Source of the DNA: Defluviimonas sp. SAOS-178_SWC
GTDB lineage: Bacteria > Pseudomonadota > Alphaproteobacteria > Rhodobacterales > Rhodobacteraceae
Assembly: GCF_039830135.1 (NCBI RefSeq)
Contig: NZ_CP156081.1
Location: 1,412,001-1,476,000, forward strand
Direction of reading: 5' to 3'
DNA: 64,000 nucleotides
Part shown: in pieces, positions 45,233 to 55,794 of the stretch
Numbering within the stretch: the first letter of the stretch is position 1
Layout of the letters: each line of letters opens with the position of its first letter
The notes under the pieces: model-generated
Seen by the model: the letters and a program-made list of their open reading frames with translations, nothing else
What the model was told of the DNA's origin: nothing
Database searches by the model: none
Position numbers and translations under genes: made by a program

Positions 45233-45769
45233 TCATTTCGTCGCGTGCGGGTCTGGCGCCCGGACGGTCGCCGCAACCAGGTCGAGCTTCATCGCGACGT
45301 CGATCGGTTCGGCATCGCCTGTCGGCACCGGATGGCCGGAAAGCGGCGGCGGTTCGGAGTCGAGTGTCCAGCCATGACGGGCGAGGAACCGCCGCGCGAG
45401 GCGGCTCGCCCAGACGGTGAGCCGGGGCATGCCCTGCGCCCGCGCTTCGGCGAGGATCGCCGCATGGAGCCGGTCGGCGAGACCGGTCTGGCGCCATTCG
45501 GGCCGCACGAAGGCCATGTTCAGGTACCCGCTTGCCTCCAGCATGAAGAACCCGGCTATCCGGCCGCTTTCGTCCTCCGCGACGACCGTGAAATGGCGGT
45601 CGAGCCAGTCGCCCCAATCGTCCGGCATTTCCGGGTCGGCGACCCAGTCGGCAAGTTGCGCTTCGGTGTAGTGGTCGGCCGCCCCGATCCGGACGGCTTC
45701 CCAGAAGACCTCCCGCGTTTCGGCGGCGTCGCCCGGACGGAACCGGCGAAGGGTGGCCGCGTCGGTCAT
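45233..45769 (-). CDS. GNAT-family N-acetyltransferase
   Basis: The gene encodes 178 residues. The acetyl-CoA site is recognisable in LNMAFVRPEWRQTGLADRLHAAIL, and VTVWASRLARRFLARHGW forms the last strand and helix; the R/QxxGxG/A motif is weak (RQTGLA). ATG at 45769 overlaps the kynU stop by 4 bases. It may act on kynurenine-pathway intermediates but this is only context. Confidence 0.85.
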   Translation of the reverse strand: MTDAATLRRFRPGDAAETREVFWEAVRIGAADHYTEAQLADWVADPEMPDDWGDWLDRHFTVVAEDESGRIAGFFMLEASGYLNMAFVRPEWRQTGLADRLHAAILAEARAQGMPRLTVWASRLARRFLARHGWTLDSEPPPLSGHPVPTGDAEPIDVAMKLDLVAATVRAPDPHATK

Positions 45770-46968
45770 GTCACCTTGGCGCGGGCCCTGAACGCGGGCC
45801 GGTCCCAGGCGTCGGTCGCCATGATCCCGGCGAGGATCTCCACCGCGCCGGTGACATCCTCAATTGTGGTGTAGAGCGGTGTGAAGCCGAAGCGCAGGAT
45901 GTCGGGCGCGCGGAAATCGCCGATGACGCCGCCTGCGATCAGCGCCTGCATGATCGCGTAGCCTTCGGGATGGCGGAAGCTGACCTGGCTGCCGCGCTGG
46001 CCCGGATCGCGGGGCGAGGCGAGGGCGAGGCCGGGACAGGCGGCCTCCACCCCCGCGATGAAGGCTTCGGTCAGTTCGATGGAGCGGGCACGGACATCCG
46101 CCATCTCGACCCCGTCCCAGATATCCATCGACGCCTCAAGCGCCGCCATCTGCAGGATCGGCGGGGTGCCGACACGCATCCGCTCGATCCCCGCGCCGGG
46201 GCGGTAGTCGGCGTCGAAGGCGAAGGGCGCCTCGTGCCCGAGCCAGCCGGAGAGCGCCGGGCGGCTTTGCGCGGCGAGGCGGGGGGCCACGTAGATGAAG
46301 GCGGGGCCGCCGGGGCCGGAATTGAGGTACTTGTAGGTGCAGCCGACGGCGAAATCGGCCCCCGCCCTAGCGAGGTCGACTTCGATCGCGCCGGCCGAAT
46401 GGGCGAGGTCCCAGACCACGAGCGCCCCGGCCTCATGGGCCCTGGCGATCAGCCGCGCCATGTCGTGCTTGCGCCCGGTGCGGTAATCGACCTCGGTCAG
46501 CATCAGGACGGCCACGTCCGGGGTGATCGCGTCCTCCACCGCCTCGGGCGCCACGGTGCGCAATTCGTGCCCGTCGCCCAGCGTCCGCACCAGACCGTCG
46601 GCCATGTAGAGGTCGGAGGGAAAGTTGCCGGTATCGGAAAGGATCACCTTGCGGCCCGGTCTTAGTTCGGCCGCCGAGGCGAGCGCCTGGTAGACCTTGA
46701 TCGAGAGCGTATCACCGAGAACGACGGTGCCCGGCTCCGCCCCGATCAGCCGGCCGATCCGGTCGCCGAGGCGCCGTGGCAGATCCATCCAGCCGGCGCG
46801 GTTCCAGGCGGTGATCAGCATCTCGCCCCATTCCTGCGTCACGCAATCCGCCACGCGGGCGGCCGCGGCACGGGGCAGGGGGCCGAGCGAGTTGCCGTCG
46901 AGATAGATCACGCCCTCGGGCAAGTGAAAGCGCGCGCGGGTGGCGGTGAAATCGGTGGTCATCGGCAT
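45766..46968 (-). CDS. kynU: Kynureninase
   Basis: The gene encodes 400 residues of the PLP class V aminotransferase fold. YLDGNSLGPLPRAA, VVWDLAHSAGAIEVDL, and the Schiff-base Lys in GCTYKYLNSGPGGPAF are diagnostic. It cleaves kynurenine to anthranilate and alanine in tryptophan breakdown. GGAGAAGAG precedes ATG 46968; ATG 46962 is an alternative. No kynA or kynB nearby. Confidence 0.95.
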   Translation of the reverse strand: MPMTTDFTATRARFHLPEGVIYLDGNSLGPLPRAAAARVADCVTQEWGEMLITAWNRAGWMDLPRRLGDRIGRLIGAEPGTVVLGDTLSIKVYQALASAAELRPGRKVILSDTGNFPSDLYMADGLVRTLGDGHELRTVAPEAVEDAITPDVAVLMLTEVDYRTGRKHDMARLIARAHEAGALVVWDLAHSAGAIEVDLARAGADFAVGCTYKYLNSGPGGPAFIYVAPRLAAQSRPALSGWLGHEAPFAFDADYRPGAGIERMRVGTPPILQMAALEASMDIWDGVEMADVRARSIELTEAFIAGVEAACPGLALASPRDPGQRGSQVSFRHPEGYAIMQALIAGGVIGDFRAPDILRFGFTPLYTTIEDVTGAVEILAGIMATDAWDRPAFRARAKVT

Positions 46969-47195
46969 CTCTTCTCCGGGGGCGGCAATACGGCTGGTGG
47001 CAGGTGGATCATGGTTAGGAAATCTCCGCCCTCCCGGCCAGAGAAAACTGGGCGCGCCGGCGAGTCATCGGGCGGGCGCACGGTTCCTTGCCGGGCCACC
47101 ACAATGCGAGGATTTCGCGCGGCCGGGGAGGATGCGGGCTTGAATTCACCGTCGCAGGGGTCATAGGTTCGGCCAAATTCGGGATGAGGACGCCG

Positions 47196-47639
47196 ATGGT
47201 GGCGAAAGAGATCGATTTTCCGCCGGTCTGGCTGGCCGGGTTCGCCGTGGCGGGCGGGCTGATCGGGCGCATCGTGCCGGTGGCGACGCCGGTCAACGAT
47301 CCGCTTGGCGCGTTGCTGGTCGTGGTCGGGCTCCTGCTGATGGTGGTCGCGGCCGGGCAGATGATCGTCGCGCGGACCACGCTGATCCCGCGCCGCGATC
47401 CCGATGCCCTTGTCCACGGCGGCGTCTTCCGCTTCAGCCGCAATCCCATCTACCTCGCCGATGCGATCATTCTGGCCGGCCTTTATTTCGCCTGGGACGC
47501 GATCATCGCCCTGCCGCTGGTCGCCGTCTTCGTGATCGTGATCCAGCGGCGCTTCATCCATGACGAAGAGGTGCGGCTGGGCCAGCGGTTCGGCGAGGAA
47601 TATCTGGACTACACCGCGCGCGTGCGCCGCTGGCTCTAG
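47196..47639 (+). CDS. Isoprenylcysteine carboxyl methyltransferase-family membrane protein
   Basis: The gene encodes 147 residues from ATG 47196, preceded by TGAGGA (ATG 47184 also possible). About four membrane helices; the C-terminal motif HGGVFRFSRNPIYLADAI and RFGEEYLDYTARVRRWL match the ICMT/PEMT-like group of S-adenosylmethionine-dependent methyltransferases. The bacterial substrate is not known. Confidence 0.85.
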   Translation: MVAKEIDFPPVWLAGFAVAGGLIGRIVPVATPVNDPLGALLVVVGLLLMVVAAGQMIVARTTLIPRRDPDALVHGGVFRFSRNPIYLADAIILAGLYFAWDAIIALPLVAVFVIVIQRRFIHDEEVRLGQRFGEEYLDYTARVRRWL

Positions 47640-47679
47640 AGCAGGCCGAGGGCAAGCCTATACGGGGGGCGAGTATCTA

Positions 47680-47709
47680 TTGCGGCGATGCCGCATTGCA
47701 GAGTAATAA
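47680..47709 (+). promoter_or_regulatory. Candidate promoter of pntAB
   Basis: TTGCGG (47680-47685), 18-base spacer, TAATAA (47704-47709), about 70 bases before pntA. Only moderate match. Confidence 0.35.
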
Positions 47710-47780
47710 TCTTGCGCGTCTGATGGACGTGGCGGTCGTGGTCGAGCATTGCCGCTTCAAATGCCGGAAAGGGAGAAACA

Positions 47781-49355
47781 GTGAAGATCGGGGCACCGAA
47801 AGAGATATTTGAGGGCGAAGCGCGGGTCGCGATGACACCCGACAGTGCCGTTCAGCTGAAGAAGCTGGGCCACGACTGCTTTATCGAGGCGGGCGCGGGC
47901 AAGGCGGCGGGCTTTTCCGACGCGGCCTATGAGGCGGCTGGCGTGACCGTGGTGAAAACTGCCGCGGGCCTGTTCAAGGACGTCGACATCGTCGCCAAGG
48001 TGCGGCCGCCGAGCGACACCGAACTGAAGCGTCTCGGCACGGGTCAGACTCTCATCTCCTTCTTCTATCCCGCTCAGAACAAAGAGCTTCTTGAACTGGC
48101 CCAGAAGCACGGCGCGAATGTCATCGCGATGGACATGGTGCCGCGCATCTCCCGCGCGCAGAAGATGGACGCGCTGTCCTCGATGGCCAATATCGCGGGC
48201 TACCGGGCGGTGATCGAGGCCGGCAACAATTTCGGCCGCTTCTTCACGGGCCAGGTCACTGCGGCGGGCAAGGTGCCCCCGGCGAAGGTGCTGATCGTCG
48301 GCGCCGGCGTCGCGGGTCTTGCCGCGATCGGCACATCCACGAGCCTCGGCGCGATCACTTACGCGTTCGACGTGCGGCCCGAAGTGGCCGAGCAGATCGA
48401 ATCGATGGGCGCGGAGTTCGTCTATCTCGATTTCACCGAGCAGCAGACCGATGGCGCCGCGACTGGCGGCTACGCGGCCCCTTCCTCGCCGGAGTTCCGC
48501 GAGGCGCAGTTGAAGAAGTTCCGTGAACTTGCGCCCGAGATGGACATCGTCATCACGACTGCGCTGATCCCCGGCCGTGACGCCCCGGTCCTCTGGACCA
48601 AGGACATGGTCGAGGCGATGAAGCCGGGATCGGTCATCGTCGACCTTGCGGCCGAGCGCGGCGGCAACTGCGAACTGACCAAGGCGGACGAAAAGATCGT
48701 GACGCCGAACGGCGTGACGATCGTCGGCTACACCGACTTCCCGAGCCGGATGGCGGCCCAGTCCTCGACGCTTTATTCCAACAATATCCGTCACATGATG
48801 GCCGATCTTACGCCGGCCAAGGACGGCGTGGTCAACCATAACATGGAAGACGACGTGATCCGGGGCGCGACCGTCGCCCACGAGGGCGCGATCACCTTCC
48901 CGCCTCCGCCGCCGAAGATCGCGGCCATCGCGGCGCAGAAGCCGAAGGAAAAGGCGAGGGAGCTCACCGTCGAGGAGAAGCGCGCGCAGGAAGTGGCCGC
49001 GTTCAAGGCGCAGACCCGCAGCCAGGTCACGCTTCTGACGGTCGGCGCGGTGCTACTTCTGGGCGTCGGCCTCGTCGCGCCGGCGAGCTTCATGCAGCAT
49101 TTCATCGTCTTCGTCCTCGCCGTCTTCGTGGGCTTCCAGGTGATCTGGAACGTCGCGCATTCGCTGCATACGCCGCTCATGGCGGTCACGAACGCGATCT
49201 CGTCGATCATCATCCTCGGCGCGCTCATGCAGATCGGGTCGGGCAGTGTGCTGGTGATCATCCTGGCCGCGCTGTCGGTCTTCATGGCCGGGATCAACAT
49301 TTTCGGCGGGTTCATGGTCACGCGGCGCATGCTGGCCATGTTCCAGAAGTCGTAA
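47781..49355 (+). CDS. pntA: NAD(P) transhydrogenase subunit alpha (fused PntA)
   Basis: The gene encodes 524 residues from a GTG start preceded by GGGAG. The NAD(H)-binding domain I (residues 1-375) shows [36 protein letters not shown], and SMAAQ-type loop [15 protein letters not shown]. An Ala/Lys/Glu linker leads to four membrane helices (about 415-515). Alphaproteobacteria often split this subunit into two genes; here it is fused. With PntB it uses the proton gradient to make NADPH from NADH. Confidence 0.97.
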   Translation: MKIGAPKEIFEGEARVAMTPDSAVQLKKLGHDCFIEAGAGKAAGFSDAAYEAAGVTVVKTAAGLFKDVDIVAKVRPPSDTELKRLGTGQTLISFFYPAQNKELLELAQKHGANVIAMDMVPRISRAQKMDALSSMANIAGYRAVIEAGNNFGRFFTGQVTAAGKVPPAKVLIVGAGVAGLAAIGTSTSLGAITYAFDVRPEVAEQIESMGAEFVYLDFTEQQTDGAATGGYAAPSSPEFREAQLKKFRELAPEMDIVITTALIPGRDAPVLWTKDMVEAMKPGSVIVDLAAERGGNCELTKADEKIVTPNGVTIVGYTDFPSRMAAQSSTLYSNNIRHMMADLTPAKDGVVNHNMEDDVIRGATVAHEGAITFPPPPPKIAAIAAQKPKEKARELTVEEKRAQEVAAFKAQTRSQVTLLTVGAVLLLGVGLVAPASFMQHFIVFVLAVFVGFQVIWNVAHSLHTPLMAVTNAISSIIILGALMQIGSGSVLVIILAALSVFMAGINIFGGFMVTRRMLAMFQKS

Positions 49356-49370
49356 GGAAGGGCAGAGATC

Positions 49371-50804
49371 ATGGAATTCGGATTCACCACGGCGGCCTAT
49401 GTGGTCGCGGCTGTGCTCTTCATCCTCTCCCTCGGCGGGCTTTCGGGGCAGGAAAGCGCCAAGCGCGCGGTCTGGTACGGGATCGTCGGCATGGCGCTTG
49501 CGGTTTTCGCGACGCTGATCGGGCCGGGCTCCGGCCTCTGGCTCCTGTCGGTCCTTCTGATCGCGGGCGGCGGGATCATCGGCTGGTATGTCGCCACCCG
49601 CGTGCAGATGACGGAGATGCCGCAGCTTGTCGCCGCGATGCATTCGCTGGTCGGTCTTGCCGCCGTCTTCGTCGGCTACAACGCCCATTTCGAGCTTGGC
49701 CGCGTTCTCGCGATGGACGAGGCCACGCGCCACGGGCTGGAAGGCTTCGCCGCCGTCCTCGCCCACAAGACCGGCGTCGAGCAGTCGATCCTGCGCGTTG
49801 AGCTTTTCCTCGGCATCTTCATCGGGGCGGTCACCTTCACCGGCTCGGTCATCGCCTATGGCAAGCTGGCGGGAAAGGTGAACTCCGCCGCGAAGAAGCT
49901 GCCGGGCGGGCATGTCCTGAACGCCGGCGCGGCGGCGATCTCGGCTTTGTGCCTTGTCTGGTATTTCGGCACCGGGGGCTTTCTGCCGCTCTTCCTGATG
50001 ACGCTCGCCGCCTTGTTCATCGGCTATCACCTGATCATGGGGATCGGCGGCGCGGACATGCCGGTGGTCGTGTCGATGCTCAACTCCTACTCGGGCTGGG
50101 CCGCGGCGGCGATCGGCTTCTCGCTCTCGAACGATCTTCTGATCGTGGTCGGCGCGCTTGTCGGCTCTTCGGGTGCGATCCTTTCGTACATCATGTGCAA
50201 GGCGATGAACCGCAGCTTCATCAGCGTGATCCTCGGCGGCTTTGGCGGCGCGACCGGTCCGGCGATGGAGATCGCGGGCGAGCAGATCGCCATCGACAGC
50301 GACGGCGTCGCGGCGGCGCTGAACGATGCGGACAGCGTGATCATCGTGCCGGGCTACGGCATGGCGGTGGCGCAGGCGCAGCAATCGGTCGCGGAACTGA
50401 CCCGCAAGCTGCGCGCGAAGGGCAAGGAGGTGCGCTTTGCGATCCACCCGGTCGCCGGCCGCCTTCCCGGCCACATGAACGTGCTTCTGGCCGAGGCCAA
50501 GGTGCCCTATGACATCGTGCTGGAGATGGACGAGATCAACGAGGACTTCCCCTCGACCGACGTCGCCATCGTGATCGGCTCCAACGACATCGTGAACCCG
50601 GCGGCGCAGGAAGACCCCAACAGCCCCATCGCCGGGATGCCGGTGCTGGAGGTCTGGAAGGCGAAGCAGGTCTTCGTGTCGAAGCGCGGGCAGGGCACGG
50701 GCTATTCCGGCATCGAGAACCCGCTCTTCTACAAGGACAACACGCGGATGTTCTACGGCGACGCCAAGAAGTCGGTGGACAGCCTCCTGCCGATGATCGA
50801 CTGA
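49371..50804 (+). CDS. pntB: NAD(P) transhydrogenase subunit beta
   Basis: The gene encodes 477 residues, 15 bases after pntA. Membrane domain II (about nine helices) is followed by the NADP(H)-binding domain III with [54 protein letters not shown] and [17 protein letters not shown]. Followed by a strong terminator. Confidence 0.97.
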   Translation: MEFGFTTAAYVVAAVLFILSLGGLSGQESAKRAVWYGIVGMALAVFATLIGPGSGLWLLSVLLIAGGGIIGWYVATRVQMTEMPQLVAAMHSLVGLAAVFVGYNAHFELGRVLAMDEATRHGLEGFAAVLAHKTGVEQSILRVELFLGIFIGAVTFTGSVIAYGKLAGKVNSAAKKLPGGHVLNAGAAAISALCLVWYFGTGGFLPLFLMTLAALFIGYHLIMGIGGADMPVVVSMLNSYSGWAAAAIGFSLSNDLLIVVGALVGSSGAILSYIMCKAMNRSFISVILGGFGGATGPAMEIAGEQIAIDSDGVAAALNDADSVIIVPGYGMAVAQAQQSVAELTRKLRAKGKEVRFAIHPVAGRLPGHMNVLLAEAKVPYDIVLEMDEINEDFPSTDVAIVIGSNDIVNPAAQEDPNSPIAGMPVLEVWKAKQVFVSKRGQGTGYSGIENPLFYKDNTRMFYGDAKKSVDSLLPMID

Positions 50805-50827
50805 CCCCGCGCCGATGCGGATCAAGC

Positions 50828-50862
50828 GTGACCCCGCCCATTGGGCGGGGTCACTTTCTTTT
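50828..50862 (+). terminator. Strong intrinsic terminator after pntB
   Basis: GTGACCCCGCCC (50828-50839) pairs perfectly with GGGCGGGGTCAC (50843-50854) around ATT, followed by TTTCTTTT. It lies 23 bases past the pntB stop. Confidence 0.92.
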
Positions 50863-50920
50863 GTGTTCCGATCTCTCTCGGCCGGGCTATCCTTGCCTTT
50901 ACAATCATAGGGAGATCCAG

Positions 50921-51829
50921 ATGAACGCCCCGGACAAACCGACGCAACGCAAGAGCGCCAGGGACTTCGACCCACGCATCCTCGAGATTTTCGACGGCTA
51001 CGTGCATGGCAAGATGTCGAAGCGGGACTTCATCGAGCGCGCCGGCAAGTTCGCCGCGGCCGGTGTGACCGGGGCCGCGATCCTTTCGCAACTGCAACCG
51101 GACTATGTGCTGGCCCAGCAGGTGGCGCCCGACGATCCGGCGATCGAGACGATGGTGGCTGAGTATGACAGCCCCGAGGGCAATGGCCGCATCAGGGGGC
51201 TGATGGCCAAGCCCGCCGGTGCCACCGGCAAGCTTCCCGCCGTGCTCGTGGTCCACGAAAATCGCGGGCTCAACCCCTATATCGAGGATGTCGTGCGGCG
51301 CGCGGCCAAGGCCGGCTACCTCGCTTTCGGCCCGGACGGGCTGACCCCGCTCGGCGGCTATCCCGGCAATGACGAACAGGGCCGCGAGATGCAGTCACAA
51401 CTCGACCCGGCGAAGCTGATGGCGGATTTCTTCGCGGCCTTCGAATACCTGCGCGATCACGAGGGATCGACGGGCAAGGTCGGCGCCGTGGGCTTTTGCT
51501 ATGGCGGCGGGGTCTGCAACGCGCTGGCCGTGGCCTATCCTGATCTCGCCGTCTCCGTCCCCTTTTACGGCCGCCAGCCAGCGGCCGGGGATGTTGCGAA
51601 GATCGAGGCGCCGCTTCTCCTCCACTATGCGGGGCTGGACGAGCGCGTCAATGCCGGCTGGCCGGACTATGAGGCGGCGTTGCAGGCCAATGGCAAGACT
51701 TACACGGCCCATATCTATGACGGTGTGAACCACGGTTTTCACAACGACACGACGCCGCGCTACGACGCGGCGGCTGCAGAGCTGGCCTGGTCCCGGACGA
51801 TCGAGGCCTTCGCGGCGCATCTGACCTGA
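50921..51829 (+). CDS. Dienelactone hydrolase-family protein, possibly exported
   Basis: The gene encodes 302 residues from ATG 50921, preceded by GGGAGA. The alpha/beta hydrolase domain has the Cys nucleophile in [11 protein letters not shown], acid in GLDERVN and His in [10 protein letters not shown]. Residues about 30-60 ([23 protein letters not shown]) resemble a Tat signal with Lys-Arg in place of twin Arg, sitting behind a short N-terminal extension. Cytoplasmic or exported location is open, as is the substrate. Confidence 0.87.
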   Translation: MNAPDKPTQRKSARDFDPRILEIFDGYVHGKMSKRDFIERAGKFAAAGVTGAAILSQLQPDYVLAQQVAPDDPAIETMVAEYDSPEGNGRIRGLMAKPAGATGKLPAVLVVHENRGLNPYIEDVVRRAAKAGYLAFGPDGLTPLGGYPGNDEQGREMQSQLDPAKLMADFFAAFEYLRDHEGSTGKVGAVGFCYGGGVCNALAVAYPDLAVSVPFYGRQPAAGDVAKIEAPLLLHYAGLDERVNAGWPDYEAALQANGKTYTAHIYDGVNHGFHNDTTPRYDAAAAELAWSRTIEAFAAHLT

Positions 51830-51941
51830 TCGCAGCCGCCCGGTCGGGCCCAGCGCCCTCGACGCCCTTGCGGAATTGTGCTTTGCAGGGGTGGCACCCG
51901 TGGCCGGGCGGGCACGGTCGATCAGAAACGAGGCGGGGAAC

Positions 51942-53147
51942 ATGGCGGGCAGATTGCCGAAAAGCGTCTTGGCGCTGGGCTTTGTCAGCCTCTTCATGGA
52001 CGTCTCGTCAGAGATGATCCACGGGCTGCTGCCGCTTTTCCTGACCGGCACGCTCGGCGCCTCGGCGCTGGTGCTCGGCATGATCGAGGGCGTGTCGGAG
52101 GCGGTGGCGCAGGTCACCAAGGTCTTTTCCGGGGCGCTGTCGGACCGGATCGGGCGGCGGAAACCGCTGGCGCTTTTGGGCTACGGGCTGGCGGCCCTGA
52201 CCAAACCGTTCTTCGCGCTGGCGGGAAGCGCGGGCGTCGTCCTCGCCGCGCGGGCGGTGGACCGGCTGGGCAAGGGGATCCGGGGCGCACCGCGCGATGC
52301 GCTGGTGGCCGATCTGGTGCCGCCCGAACGGCGCGGCGCGGCCTACGGGCTGCGCCAGACCCTCGATACGGTCGGCGCCTTTGCGGGGCCGCTGATCGCC
52401 ATCGCGCTGATGGCCGCTTCCGGGGGCGACTTCCGGCTGGTTTTCGCCGTGGCGATCCTTCCCGCCGCCATCTCCGTCCTGATCCTCGCCAAGGCCGTCA
52501 AGGAGCCGTTGCCCCGCGAGAAACCGAACGCCCGCCCGCGCTTCGATCGGGCGAGCCTCGCGGCGCTGGGTCCGGCTTTCTGGACGGTCACGGCGCTCGG
52601 CGCGATCATGAGCTTTGCCCGCATCTCCGAGGCGTTCCTGATCCTTCAGGTTAACGCGGTGGGTCTTGCCGTCGCCTTCGCGCCTGTCGTCCTGGTGGTG
52701 ATGAACGTCGTCTACGCGGCGACCGCCTGGCCGGTGGGCATCCTGTCGGACCGGAACGGGCGGCGCAGCCTCCTGCTCCTGTCTCTCGTGGTTCTGGCGC
52801 TGTCGCATGGCGTCCTGGCACTCTCCACCGGGGTGGGGCCGGCTCTGGCGGGGGTGGCGCTCTGGGGGCTTCACATGGGGCTGAGCCAGGGATTGCTCTC
52901 TGCGGCCGTGGCAGATGCGACGCCGGCGGCCTTCCGTGGAACCGGCTTCGGCGTCTTCAACCTCGTCGGCGGGCTCGCGCTGCTTCTGGCCAATACGGTT
53001 GCGGGCGCGCTCTGGGCCCTTGCCGGGGCTCCGGCCACGTTCGGCTTCGGGGCCGCGGCCGCGCTCCTCGCCCTGCTCCTGGTCCTGCGGCGGGGGGTGG
53101 GAAAGCCCGATGGCATACACTCGCATGCAACTAAGCAGTTAGAATAG
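51942..53147 (+). CDS. MFS-family exporter
   Basis: The gene encodes 401 residues with 12 membrane segments. Loop 2-3 carries GALSDRIGRRKPLALLGYG, and the second half repeats it as GILSDRNGRRSLLLLS; FMDVSSEMIHGLLPLFL and DRLGKGIRGAPRDALVAD are typical of a subgroup of major facilitator exporters. Start chosen at 51942, preceded by GGCGGGG. Substrate unknown. Confidence 0.88.
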   Translation: MAGRLPKSVLALGFVSLFMDVSSEMIHGLLPLFLTGTLGASALVLGMIEGVSEAVAQVTKVFSGALSDRIGRRKPLALLGYGLAALTKPFFALAGSAGVVLAARAVDRLGKGIRGAPRDALVADLVPPERRGAAYGLRQTLDTVGAFAGPLIAIALMAASGGDFRLVFAVAILPAAISVLILAKAVKEPLPREKPNARPRFDRASLAALGPAFWTVTALGAIMSFARISEAFLILQVNAVGLAVAFAPVVLVVMNVVYAATAWPVGILSDRNGRRSLLLLSLVVLALSHGVLALSTGVGPALAGVALWGLHMGLSQGLLSAAVADATPAAFRGTGFGVFNLVGGLALLLANTVAGALWALAGAPATFGFGAAAALLALLLVLRRGVGKPDGIHSHATKQLE

Positions 53148-53212
53148 CTGTTTATTTTCGACCGATGCTCGGCTACGGTTCGCCACGACCGCGACCCGGA
53201 ACCATCCCGCAC

Positions 53213-54496
53213 ATGACTCCCATCGAAGACCATCCGCTGCGCTATCCGCTTGTCAACGAACTGCACGCGCGGCCATTCCCGTCGCTCGACGTGCCGTGCC
53301 ACGCCGTCTATTTCGCGGTCAAGCAGCCGTTGGACGCGCATAACCGCGACCGCGATGCCGACCGGGCGCATCTTTTGGCGCTTCTCGACCGCCACGGCGC
53401 CGCCCATCCGCCCGAGGATGCGACCCATCACGGCGCCCGGATCGGACGCTGCGACCTGAAGTGGGAAAGCCATACCGAATTCGTGACCTATTCGGCCTTC
53501 TGCAAGGGCGTCGGCGAACGCGCCTTCAACCCCGCCGAGGCCGATATCTTTCCCGCCGACTGGACGGCCCAGGCGCCCGGCAAGCGCATCGCCGGTTGCC
53601 TCGTCCGGGTCGAGACGATGCCCGAGGACCTCTCGGAGGTCACCGCCAAGATCGAGGACTGGTTCGTCGCCGAAAGCCTTGCCACCTCCTGGGTCATCGA
53701 CGAGGCGGCGATCATCGCGGGCGATTTCAAGATCGACCCGGCCGGCCAGATGCGCTTCGCGATCTTCGTCCGTCCCGGCACCGGCGCGCGCCGCGTCGGC
53801 CGCATCGTCCAGCGCCTCTGCGAGATCGAGACCTACCGGGCGATGTCGATGCTGGGCCTTGGCCGCGCGCGGGAACTGAACGCACGTCTCAATGCGTTCG
53901 ACCCCGCGCTCTCGGCACTGGTCGCGGCGATGTCCGACAAGGGGCGGCGCGCGGAAGGAACGCTGCACGAGCTTCTGGAAATCGCGGCCGAGCTTGAGGC
54001 GCTGTCGGTCCGTCACACGTTCCGGTTCGGCGCGACGGGGGCCTACGAGGCCATCGTCAACCAGCGCGTCGAGGTCCTGCGCGAGACGCGCTTCAACGGT
54101 CGCCAGACTTTCGGCGAGTTCATGATGCGGCGCTACGATCCGGCGATGCGAACGGTGAAATCGGCGGAACGCCGTCTCGAACAGATGGCCGGCAGGGCCG
54201 AGCGGGCGGGGGAACTCCTGCGCACCCGCGTCGATGTCGAACGTTCAGCCCAGAACCAGAAGCTTCTCGAAAGCATGGACCGGCGTGCCGATCTGGCGCT
54301 GCGTCTTCAGCACACGGTCGAGGGGCTGTCGGTGGTGGCGATCAGCTACTACGCCGTGAGCCTCGCCACCTATCTCCTCCTGCCCCTCGCCGAGGCGTCG
54401 CACTGGCCGAAAAGCGCGCTGACGGCCGTGCTGGTGCCTGTCGTCATGCTGGGTGTGTGGCTGATGGTGCGACGGATCCGGAAGGCGATGCACTGA
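53213..54496 (+). CDS. DUF3422-family membrane-anchored protein
   Basis: The gene encodes 427 residues. YPLVNELHARPFPSLDVPCHAVYFA at the start and LKWESHTEFVTYSAF mark DUF3422. A coiled segment (MMRRYDPAMRTVKSAERRLEQMAGRAERAGELLRTRV) precedes two C-terminal membrane spans (GLSVVAISYYAVSLATYLLLP; AVLVPVVMLGVWLMV). Cytoplasmic domain tethered to the inner membrane; role unknown. Its 3' end overlaps the convergent YeeE gene by 53 bases. Confidence 0.88.
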   Translation: MTPIEDHPLRYPLVNELHARPFPSLDVPCHAVYFAVKQPLDAHNRDRDADRAHLLALLDRHGAAHPPEDATHHGARIGRCDLKWESHTEFVTYSAFCKGVGERAFNPAEADIFPADWTAQAPGKRIAGCLVRVETMPEDLSEVTAKIEDWFVAESLATSWVIDEAAIIAGDFKIDPAGQMRFAIFVRPGTGARRVGRIVQRLCEIETYRAMSMLGLGRARELNARLNAFDPALSALVAAMSDKGRRAEGTLHELLEIAAELEALSVRHTFRFGATGAYEAIVNQRVEVLRETRFNGRQTFGEFMMRRYDPAMRTVKSAERRLEQMAGRAERAGELLRTRVDVERSAQNQKLLESMDRRADLALRLQHTVEGLSVVAISYYAVSLATYLLLPLAEASHWPKSALTAVLVPVVMLGVWLMVRRIRKAMH

Positions 54497-55511
54497 CCAG
54501 GCGGTCGGCGGCCCGGGCGCCGGCGACGATGGCCAGAAGCCCGAGGATCGCGGCCAGCGACAGCGTCGGCACACCGGCGAGGCCAACCCCGACCGTGCAG
54601 CCGCCGGCCAGCACGCCACCGATACCCATCAACGCGCCCCCGGCCATGTAGCGCAACGTCTCGCGCGGGCTAACGAAGCTTTGCCAGCGGAAGCGGCCAG
54701 ACAGGAGCGAAAGCGCGGCGGCCCCTGCCAGCACCCCGCCGATCAGGCCGGTGCCGAACCCTGCCGGGATCGCGCTCGACGCGACGGTCCAGAACAGGGT
54801 TTCGGCGGCGGGCGAGGTGAAAGAGAGGCTTTCGAAAGCGATCGGGTCGAACTCGTCATAAAGGACGAAGCCGGTGCCGACCCAGCCAAGCGGGACCAGC
54901 GTACCGATGAGAATGGCCCCGGCCAGAAGCGCAGGCCGGGTACCGGACCGCAGGGCATAGGCGGCTGCCAGCCCCGCGATCACCAGCGACCAGAGGAGCG
55001 CGCCGCCGGGCAGGGCGGCCAGCGAGATCGCATCGCCCACCGGAAGCGTGTAGCCGCCGAGCGCGGTCCGGACAGGCGCCAGAATGCCCTTCAGCGTCGC
55101 ATGGGCGGCAATGGCGAAGACGACGAGGACCGTCGCGGCGCGGAGGTTGCCCGAGGCCGCCAGCACCGTCAGCCGCGAGGCGCAGCCGCGCGTCAGCACC
55201 ATGCCGGCGCCGAACAGGAGACCGCCGATCAGGATCGCCAGCACCGGCAGATCGGCTTCCATGAACCGGTGCCCGTCAAATCCGATCCAGCCCGCCGCGA
55301 CAGCGGCTTGGGTGCCGAGGACCGCGACGGCGAGCGCCATGAGCCAGACGCCAAGCGCCGACCGCCGCTCGCGCGGATCGCCAACCAGTCCGCGCCGCAG
55401 GCAGAACCGCGTGACCTCCGCCAGCGCGCCGAAAGCGCTGCCGAGGAGGAGGCCGAAGATCACCGACGCGACGGCGGGGGTGAGGGTTTCGAAACCGAAG
55501 CTCTCGAACAT
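54444..55511 (-). CDS. YeeE/YedE (TsuA-like) sulfur-compound transporter
   Basis: The gene encodes 355 residues from ATG 55511. About ten membrane helices with the two family cysteine motifs, LTRGCASRLTV and LAGGCTVGVGLAG, which in thiosulfate transporters relay the substrate. The R-rich loop TRFCLRRGLVGDPRERRSALG is also typical. No TusA-like or sulfurtransferase partner lies adjacent. Confidence 0.88.
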   Translation of the reverse strand: MFESFGFETLTPAVASVIFGLLLGSAFGALAEVTRFCLRRGLVGDPRERRSALGVWLMALAVAVLGTQAAVAAGWIGFDGHRFMEADLPVLAILIGGLLFGAGMVLTRGCASRLTVLAASGNLRAATVLVVFAIAAHATLKGILAPVRTALGGYTLPVGDAISLAALPGGALLWSLVIAGLAAAYALRSGTRPALLAGAILIGTLVPLGWVGTGFVLYDEFDPIAFESLSFTSPAAETLFWTVASSAIPAGFGTGLIGGVLAGAAALSLLSGRFRWQSFVSPRETLRYMAGGALMGIGGVLAGGCTVGVGLAGVPTLSLAAILGLLAIVAGARAADRLVSASPSGSVAPSATHPA

Positions 55512-55710
55512 CTGGACATCTCCGCATATCGGAATTTGTTTCCAGATAGCGCCGCTTTGCGTCACGCGAAATGGACCACGATACCTGATGCAGCGACAAG
55601 GGGAGAACCATGTTCCGTTCAAAGGCCCGCGCCGGAACGTCCCGCCGGCAGCGGCGCACCGCACCGGTCCGTCGGCCTCGCCGCGCCCCAAAGCGAAAGA
55701 CAGCGTCCTT

Positions 55711-55794
55711 ATTTCTTCTGTTCGGAAATACACCGGGGGTCCGGGGGCAGCGCCCCCGGCGGGTCGGCCGCGCAGCGGCCGAAACCCGAACTCC
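55711..55794. repeat. Intergenic 3' element, copy B
   Basis: TTCTTCTGTTC, AAATACACCGGGGGTCC, then GGGGGC AGCG CCCCC and GGCGGGTCGGCC with GGCCGC GCA GCGGCC. Nearly identical in its left and right blocks to copy A at 341-468. On the minus strand: hairpins, then CCCCCGGTGTATTT, right after the dppC stop at 55795, so it probably ends the peptide-transporter operon. Confidence 0.55.
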
